Shown: positions 57,739 to 64,000 of the stretch, piece after piece
Layout: each line of letters opens with the position of its first letter
Numbering within the stretch: the first letter of the stretch is position 1
DNA from: Echinometra lucunter
Taxonomy: Eukaryota; Echinodermata; Echinoidea; Camarodonta; Echinometridae
DNA: 64,000 bases
NCBI GenBank assembly: GCA_029962745.1
Contig: CM057157.1
Span: 3,423,074-3,487,073, forward strand
Direction: 5' to 3'
Notes under the pieces: model-generated
Databases searched by the model: none
What the model was told of the DNA's origin: nothing
Seen by the model: only the letters and a program-made list of their open reading frames with translations
Position numbers and translations under genes: made by a program

Positions 57739-59436
57739 TCAGATCTCATATGTAAAATCGGGTGACCAGTTCGGGACAGGCTTCTGGCCTATCTTCGAGC
57801 GTACCGGTTTTCATCTCGACCCCCCCCCCCCCGATCACATTCGATGTACGGCCAATATCAATACAATCTCCTATTGTGGCCAGACTGTTGCTAGATAGCT
57901 ATCGAATGCAATTAGGCGCCATTTGACATGAAAACATAAAAATACGAAGGGTCATTCTCCTTAATATTTAGTGAATCGTCTGCCTTAAATTCGAAATCAG
58001 AATAAGTCAAGTCATTTTAGAATCGAAGCTAAGACAGAGTAAAACAGAGTAGCGAAATTTTGAACGAAACCGGACACGGAATAATAAAAGCTATAAGATA
58101 TGAAAGTTTCTGTTTTCGACACTGCCATAGCTATTGGTGTCCTGTTCCCAAATATGTTACAATCGGGACTACATCTTGAGTTTCGCATACCAAAATTGGC
58201 AAAATCTTAAGCGACATGAAAATGTTCAGTATTATGCGTGCACAAACAAATGGACAGTTGTCCACAAAATCATGTCATCTGTCATGTCTATTATTATGGC
58301 GCCATATATATAGCCATAACTTTCTTTAATGTTCGGTGTGGTCCAATTTTGTTTAAATTTTTGCTGGTCTGTTTTTAATTATTCAGTCTTAGCGTTGATT
58401 TAAAAACTAATTCACTCGAAAATTTTCGTTTCCTTTCAAAAAAAAAACCACAAGGAGTAAAAGGTTGAAAAAGTATCGAGTTTAATATATTCGGCATACT
58501 TTCAAAATCACAAACCTAGAGCAATGGAAAAGATACACCGTATGTATGATCTAAGGTTCTCGATCAAAGAAGCTATAGAGCGTTATTTACAATTCATTAT
58601 CATTATGACTTTAATGACAAAATATTTTTGGTATGAATCATTTAAAGTGTTGGGGGAAAAGTACAATTACATACTTACTGGGTAAACATGATTTTTACCA
58701 TACGAGCACCGATATTTTTTATTTCTTTGCATAAGACCATGAAGATAGCATCTGTAAAATAAATATTCGTGCTTACATTTTTTTAAAATCCTTTCCACGT
58801 TGATGAATACAATATAATATAGTGAGGGGGAAGAAATAGTGATACGTTCAGGGTTTCTCTCTCTCTCTCTCTCTCTCCCTCTCCTGACTCTCAGTGAATA
58901 AATGGAAGCAAACTAGTCTTTTAAACCTCCTTTCATTTTTGGTTATTATTAACATGTTCACGATATCCAGTGGAGTTTACTTAAGATGTTTAAAAGGTTT
59001 TTTTTTTTTTAAATGGCGTATGAAAACAAAGTGAAGAAAGTAGAAGTTCCTTCATAAATTCGGCATTCCTTGTTGATTTTGACCCTGGCTAGCAAACTTT
59101 ATGTAAGCATTTTCATGTAACGCTTCGACTGCAGTAATAATAATTTTTGGACATAATCCGATTTCTGCATTGATGATAAAATGACATTCTCGAATGTTCG
59201 GGAATGGTGATAAGCAGTATTCCTGGGCATTTGCAATTGAATCACAAATGCATTCGTAAACAATCAAGGTGGTATGTATTCTGTGAACTTCTTTCGATGC
59301 CTTCATTTTGAAAAGTCAAAACCAAAAAATATCACATGAATGATAACGTGGTACAGTATAATACTGTACTTCGCCGCCCTCAAAACGTCTGTGTACAGAT
59401 TTGACTGTGCCAAGCGATATAACTTTGCCCTAAAAA
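57739..59436. other. 3' flank of the ITAM receptor gene
   Basis: Should hold the 3' untranslated region on the minus strand. A (CT)n tract lies at 58857-58880. A minus-strand frame at 59306-59055 has no recognised feature. No clear AATAAA was tied to the gene. Confidence 0.4.
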
Positions 59437-59647
59437 TCATGGATCAGAAACATTGACGTAGTCTCTTTGTCCCTGTTGTAATTCTTCATAGTTCTCCTCC
59501 TTTCTGAATGTATTAAGATCTTGGTAGGTATGTGCATCAGGGTCTTTAGAAGAATCAAATGCAGGATTTTCGTAGTGAGGTGAAAGGTCAGTCTTGGCCT
59601 TCGATGTTTCCCTTTGCAATGCTGAGGGTGCTCGTCTTTTCTGAAAG
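59437..59647 (-). CDS. ITAM receptor, cytoplasmic-tail exon
   Basis: Acceptor TATAATTCTTAG before 59647; a second AG (CTTTCAG) lies 7 nt further but would break the frame. The first base completes the Cys codon of the previous exon. Stop TGA at 59439-59437. The coding density and regular tyrosine motifs argue for a real exon. Confidence 0.8.
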
Positions 59648-61938
59648 CTAAGAATTATACAAATAATGTCACACCTAAACAGACGCCCTCTTAAAGTGAA
59701 ACTGCCCAAATAATGTTCGCACTTTCATTTTTTTTATTCTAAGGACAGTGAAAGGCTTTCGCAATGGAAGCCATTTACATGAGGACTGCATACATCTACA
59801 AAAGTGAGTGGATAAGCCTAGTGTACTAAGGTTTAGAACAAGGATAACGTGCGTATCTAAATACTCATAAGCTGTTATACACTTGACAAACAATCACTTG
59901 ATCTAAACTCTTCGCAAAATCATACGCACTGAGGATGAAAGGTTCAATTTTGTACCCTAAATGCAACACTGACACCACCTTTCTTGAAAAAGCACCTAAA
60001 TGAAAAAGGTGCAAAGATTTACCCGTCTGTACTTGTTTGCACCCGGAAATGCCAGTCTGCATCCTTAAAGGTGCAACTATGCATCATTCTTTAAGGGTGG
60101 AGACATTTTGCATTTAAAGAGTGCTAATTTGCACCTTCCATAAAGGGCACAACTCTGTAGCTCATTGCACCCTTAAAGGTGCATAATGATTCTTTGGGTG
60201 CAAATTTGCACCCAAGAATGAGCTCCCAGTGTTGCATCTGAAGGGTGCAAAATTGAACCTTTTATTATTAGTGTGTAGCCACTACGCACTAGCTGCACAA
60301 AATTTTAAAAAATGTGCAACTTCATGAGTGATTGAAACATTTGAGTTTGATTTAACATCCATCACAATGGCTTCATACCATAACGAAATGGCGAGAACAA
60401 CGTTTCCTATCATCGAAATTCCGAGTAGAATCCAACATGTTAAGCACATGTTTGGACATTGTGCCATCATGTATCCATCTGTTACCGAGAAGTGAAATTC
60501 TGTAGTCAGTACGTCTGTCTTTCCCGAGACATCTGTTGGTGTAGGGGTGACTAATATGAATGAAATGAGAAAAATATGGATACACTTGGCAACCTCGTTC
60601 AAATGACATTTATTTTCCATTAATTAAGTTGTTCATATTTCGCAAACTAACAGTGATTATGCACGAGTATGATTCTTTAATTCAAGAGCTTAACTGTGGG
60701 GAAATGTATTTCCGCATTGTGGGGATGAATGGGGAATGTTTAAACTGAAAATGATTTATCACTTGACCAATCTGACAAGAAACTAACAAGATGGAATTAA
60801 ACCACTTTCTTTTGGACGCTGGTCCAATATGGCTCAAAATGGACGTTTTAAAGCCCTTACATTCATGAACAGACTCATAGTACGTGTAGACTAGTGCTAC
60901 TGCTATGTTTCATAACCTATGTGGGCATGTAAAATTATGATAGTAAACAGTTTATGTATGTATTGGAATTTCTTAATTCAAATTAAATCTGCCTTCTGTT
61001 ATCTGCTCATGATACTACATCACGAATATATGGTGGCCCTGAAGTACGCTCGACAACAGGTCATGACGTGAATTTCGCATCCCAGGTCCTGAACTTTGCA
61101 TCCCAAGTCGTGAAATTCACGACCCGCGGTGCGAAATTCAGGACCCGTGGCGCGAACTTTGCATCCCAGTCCTGAATTTCGCACCGCGGGTCGTGAATTT
61201 CACGGCTTGGGATGCAAAGTTCAGGACCTGGGATGCGAAATTCACGTCATGACCTGTTGTCGAGCGTACTTCAGGGCCACCATACGAATATCATACTCGG
61301 ATGAACATTGCATTTGAAATGGTATAATTCTTGATAACTGTTGTCCGCGTGAAAGGCTGTATTCAAATACCATTAGTATAATAGGGTGCTATGAGACGTT
61401 TAAATGGTACTGTATTGTATTTTATTGTTTGGGCAGGGGCGTAGATAGCCGGGGAGGGGATGGGGATGTATCCTTCCCCCCCCCCCGGAATTCTAGATGG
61501 GAATGGTGTGTATAATCATGCCCCAGGTTCTTAGGGGGAAAGAGCGAAACTATTATTATTGTTGTTTTTATTACTATTACTGTTATTTCGTCTGACATAG
61601 CCTAGCAAGCTGACGGTGACAGCGTAACCTAAGGTCGTAGGTTTTTAAATCAGAGAAACCTTGTTGTTGTTTTTGTTGTTATATTATTATTGACTTTATG
61701 ATATGTATGATTGTTCTCATTATTATTATTATCATTAGTATTATTATTATCATTATTGATACTATGATTTTAATAGTAACGTTGATTATCATTTGCTCGT
61801 TAACAATATTACTACTTCTATAGACTTAAATACGTAAAGAAATGTTATTATCATGATTATTGTTTTCTAAATCATTTAGCAGTAATCCATGTGTGTCGAT
61901 CGCGGGGGGGGGGGGGGGGGATATCTCCCCCCCCAAAA

Positions 61939-62008
<70 letters not shown>

Positions 62009-63655
62009 ATTGGGTAGGGTGGATCTGCATTATCACCCCCTTCAAATAATTCATTTTGAAAAAAGGCATGGCGCCCCTGTTAATCCCCTACATACAAAGC
62101 GAAATAAAGAAAGGGAGAAGAGTTGAGGAAACTTTAAAAAGTAAAAGAAAACCGTGGAAGCGCTCCCTCGCTTCGCACGGTAACATTTTTACAATGTTAT
62201 TTTAAATATGAAAGGAAACTGGTTTGGGTCTTGTCTCTCTGTCTATAATAGTGTTATAGTACTTTTCTACTACGCTCACTACATGATATTTTCGAGTAAC
62301 AAGCATTCTTGTTTCTGCAGCTACATGTCCGGGTATCACAATAGTTTTGCAGATATCATGGCTATATCTGCCCAGGTATCCTCGAATTCTCTAGGAAGAT
62401 AATGAATGCATCACAAGATCATCTACTAGTAGTATATTTTGTTAGTAGCTCGTTTCACTGGCTCATAGAAACAGAAAGGTTTGGAATGCCAAGCGTGAAG
62501 TCGAATAGTCGAATAGCGCCATAGTTGGCAATTAGGTGATCATAATACACGTATTTAGATATCTTTGACGCGCATCAAAGAGCAAAAGAGTATGATATTT
62601 TTTCGCTCGCTGCGCTTATTTGAATATTTAGATTCATTATAGCTTGGGAATAAGGCAATTTGGACATGCAAACGAGTTAACCGAATATGTGATTTAGTTA
62701 TCTTACAGGCCTACGGTGCATTTTGAAGAAAAAAAAAATTCTTTATCGTCCAAAGACTGTTTTGGGCGCGTATGATCACCTGATGATAATTATTCCATAT
62801 TTTCGAATTATCTCCTTGATATCTCATTCATTCTTCATTTTCTACAAAGTACACTTTTGAACTTTTCATTACTAAACATTATGCAAGGAACACCCACACA
62901 CTAGAGTGTGTGAGGGTGCGTGTGTTTGTATATAAAGGTACACCCAGTCATAGCCGTACCAGCGGGGGGCATGGGATAGTTTTCCCCCATAAATTTTGAA
63001 GACTTACATATATTTTTTTTTACTGAAATTTTATTTTAAAAACCATTAAAAGTGTGCACTAGACCCCTTGATTTCGGTTTTGAAGATCTTACGTATACTT
63101 GCCTCCTCCCCCTGTAAAAAATAAATAAATAAAAAATCTGCGTATGGTCCTGTGTCCAGCTAGGTAATCATACACCCCCCCCCCCCCCCAGGTCTGAGGA
63201 GGTGTCTACACCACTGTGTATGGGTGAGGAATTTTGTTTCTTTTTTCGGAGACATGAATGAAATCTTGAAGGAATATCTACCTCGGGCATCTAGTACTAT
63301 CTACCGTCTTGACCCAAAATAAACAATCACGACTTACTTATCTCATCTGTCATTAGGATTAATGCTGGTCCTTGATCTCCTTCAAAGCCCTCTTGAATAA
63401 CAGATATACGAACAGAATATCTCATCAAGGGCGCTAGGCCAGCCACGTTATATTGTAATACGTCACAAGCCACTGTAGCACAACTTGATGCAGGGTCGAT
63501 AGTTGCAGAGTGAACTAGGGAGCCGTTTTCAGAATAGACATAAACCTTGTAAGCCATTACAGGTCCCTCCCCATCATCAGTTGCAGCGTTCCATCTTATC
63601 ACGAAGTGGTTGGGACCGGTTTGGTATTCTTCGGGTGCTGAGGACAGTATAGGTA
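59437..63655 (-). CDS. FN3-domain transmembrane receptor with ITAM tail (3' end of gene)
   Basis: Three minus-strand exons: 63655-63338 (fibronectin type III domain), 60550-60379 (stalk plus membrane span) and 59647-59437 (cytoplasmic tail and stop). The junction phases match exactly: 1, then 2. The span is CWILLGISMIGNVVLAISL, followed by CFQKRR, a basic stop-transfer, so the tail is cytosolic. The 69-residue tail holds YENPAF (Tyr 25), YQDL (41), YEEL (53) and YVNV (63). YQDL and YEEL are 8 residues apart, the spacing of an immunoreceptor tyrosine-based activation motif (YxxL/I-x6-8-YxxL/I), which Src-family kinases phosphorylate and Syk-type tandem SH2 proteins bind. YVNV fits a Grb2-type pYxN site. 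The exon entering the FN3 domain is at phase 1, so more extracellular exons lie beyond 64000. No kinase or phosphatase domain follows before the TGA. Confidence 0.83.
59479..59526 (-). other. ITAM motif YQDL-x8-YEEL
   Basis: Tail residues 41-56: YQDLNTFRKEENYEEL. Acidic residues precede both tyrosines, as usual for Src/Syk-family substrates. Confidence 0.8.
59938..60262. mobile_element. MITE in the receptor intron
   Basis: AAAGGTTCAATTTTGTACCCT at the left mirrors AGGGTGCAAAATTGAACCTTT at the right, and ATGCAACACTG/AGTGTTGCAT pairs inside. The word GGGTGCAAATTTGCACCC and variants (TTAAAGGTGCA) recur through the body. No coding capacity. Lies between the membrane-span and tail exons. Confidence 0.75.
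60379..60550 (-). CDS. ITAM receptor, stalk and membrane-span exon
   Basis: 172 nt, acceptor CATTCATATTAG before 60550 and donor GTATGA after 60379 (weaker than consensus). Encodes TPTPTDVSGKTDVLTTEFHF, a Thr-rich stalk, then YMMAQCPNMCLTCWI and the span. Phase 1 in, phase 2 out. Confidence 0.8.
60551..61021. other. Receptor intron, no feature
   Basis: Intron sequence between the FN3 and membrane-span exons. Nothing recognised before the palindrome at 61030. Confidence 0.55.
61030..61283. mobile_element. 254-bp near-perfect palindrome with 8-bp target duplication
   Basis: Left arm 61030-61144 and right arm 61169-61283 are almost perfect reverse complements around a 24-nt loop. The ends read ATGGTGGCCCTGAAGTACGC and GCGTACTTCAGGGCCACCAT. 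A perfect 8-bp direct repeat ACGAATAT borders it (61022-61029 and 61284-61291). An 8-bp duplication is usual for hAT-type elements. The arms contain alternating words GAATTTCGCATCCCAGGTC and GAACTTTGCATCCCAAGTC, also present in the loop. No coding. Confidence 0.88.
61436..62180 (+). repeat. G-tract element with (TA)n
   Basis: CAGGGGCGTAGATAGCCGGGGAGGGG at 61437 is a typical left border. Further on are a G17 run (61903-61919), CCCCCCCAAAAAAAGG, a (TA)n of about 55 bp (61945-62000) and a CTCGCTTCGCACGG word (62167). ATT-rich sequence fills 61555-61860. Either one long or several abutting elements; boundaries not resolved. Confidence 0.5.
62181..62559. other. Receptor intron, no feature
   Basis: No exon or element recognised. 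Confidence 0.5.
62560..62740 (+). repeat. Single diverged ~170-bp satellite unit
   Basis: TTTTTTCGCTCGCTGCGCTTATTTGAATATTTAGATTCA, then GCAAACGAGTTAACCGAATATGTG and TTATCTTACAGGCCTACGGTGCATTTTGA, in the same order as units of 9400-10700. Confidence 0.75.
62741..63337. other. Receptor intron, no exon
   Basis: C12 run at 63176-63189 and short A/T runs only. Confidence 0.5.
63338..63655 (-). CDS. ITAM receptor, fibronectin type III exon
   Basis: 318 nt, acceptor CTACTCCTAG before 63655 and donor GTAAGTC after 63338, phase 1 on both sides, as is usual for single-exon FN3 modules. Encodes PILSSAPEEYQTGPNHFVIR, then WNAATDDGEGPVMAYKVYVY and LAPLMRYSVRISVIQE. The FN3 landmarks (W in strand B, Y.V.V in strand C, L.P...Y.VRV in strands E-F) are all present. 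One domain of about 100 residues. Confidence 0.86.
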
Positions 63656-64000
63656 CTAGGAGTAGAGAATATTTTTACAACTAGAAGCTGCAGTGTTCTT
63701 GATGTTGATAGTCAGTCGTTTGATCATTTCTTTTGGATTAAACTTTCTTTATACCAAATTATATACGTTCAGATATTTATCAAAGATTATCGATCTTGAA
63801 AACAAACTATAAACCCTCTGCGGGCAGTTTGAGATATCAGTCATGTTTTCAATGGCAAGGTTTACCGAGGTTTATAAATGCCACAGCTCTAATTTGCTCA
63901 GTTGTAGAGATCACATCGCTTCTTACCTTGAGGGGTGTATATCCTCCTCAAATATGCTGTGAAATCGTTTACATATTTAAAGATTATAAAACATGATCAA
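63656..64000. other. Intron upstream of the FN3 exon
   Basis: No further exon of the receptor found before the window ends. The plus-strand frame here has no recognised domain. Confidence 0.5.

Noticed and set aside
59052..59306. 84-codon minus-strand frame as an additional exon after the ITAM tail
   Set aside because: No acceptor or conserved motif was found and the receptor already ends at the TGA at 59437; more likely 3' flank.
60282..60620. Minus-strand frame from ATG at 60620 as a stand-alone small membrane protein
   Set aside because: The part above 60550 is intron: an AG acceptor at 60551-60552 and matching phase join the rest to the FN3 exon.
61860..62126. IYIYIY frames (also at 22708, 23149, 25428 and 25493)
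   Set aside because: Translations of (TA)n tracts.

Overview
This window looks like nuclear DNA of a marine invertebrate, most likely an echinoderm and probably a sea urchin. It is AT-rich, with short exons scattered through long introns. It carries CR1/L2-type LINEs with an N-terminal NPGP (2A-like) motif, Ty3/Gypsy and Penelope remnants, TTAA-flanked foldback elements, small inverted-repeat elements ending in GTTTCAT/ATGAAAC, and very many microsatellites and poly-G/C tracts. The lineage call is inference from repeat style and gene types; nothing in the sequence names a species.

The host genes I can support are all on the minus strand, head to tail. (1) At the right, 63655 to 59437, lies the 3' end of a single-pass receptor: one fibronectin type III exon, a membrane-span exon and a short tyrosine-rich tail. 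The tail contains a spacing-perfect ITAM (YQDL-x8-YEEL) plus YENP and YVNV. The splice phases match at both junctions. (2) Between 46944 and 42509 are two exons of a receptor-type tyrosine phosphatase domain that resembles the second (D2) domain. The exon with the P-loop has an in-frame stop and a frameshift. Its 3' end with the splice donor has been amplified into a 76-80 bp tandem array. (3) From 30258 to 13438 is a four-exon secreted C-type lectin gene: a signal-peptide exon plus three CTLD exons, with phases matching at all three junctions. It has an intron of about 14.8 kb packed with transposons, and its last seen exon ends in a donor, so it continues beyond what I can trace.

Layout of the rest. 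1-8300: a foldback element, then a Ty3/Gypsy copy that lost RT-RNaseH-integrase core, split by an inserted CR1/L2 LINE. 8976-10863: a hexamer repeat and a 1.6 kb DNA element with a perfect 10-bp target duplication that carries about eight copies of a 170-bp satellite-like unit; a second copy lies inverted at about 54.7-56.3 kb. 11.3-12.5 kb: a dense field of CCAGTT/AACTGG words. 15955-17895: a TTAA-flanked element with 227-bp internal repeats. 18.2-24.7 kb: a 127-bp perfect inverted repeat with hammerhead-like cores, a polypyrimidine-filled element, a second hammerhead-like element and a 1.46 kb foldback. 26.3 kb: a tRNA-derived SINE. 33-42 kb: mostly featureless intergenic DNA with 69-bp and 64-bp tandem repeats. 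48.9-52.9 kb: a candidate foldback element whose two ends are long, oppositely oriented tandem arrays with the same outer-to-inner unit order. 53.8-54.5 kb: a Penelope-like remnant with a GIY-YIG endonuclease. 61030-61283: an almost perfect palindrome with an 8-bp target duplication.

The strongest leads are the ITAM-bearing FN3 receptor, the amplified exon end/splice donor in the phosphatase gene, the satellite-carrying transposon with intact target duplication, and the mirrored-array foldback element. No rRNA, ordinary tRNA, CRISPR array or prokaryotic feature was seen. All exon models come from reading motifs and splice signals by eye and need transcript support.
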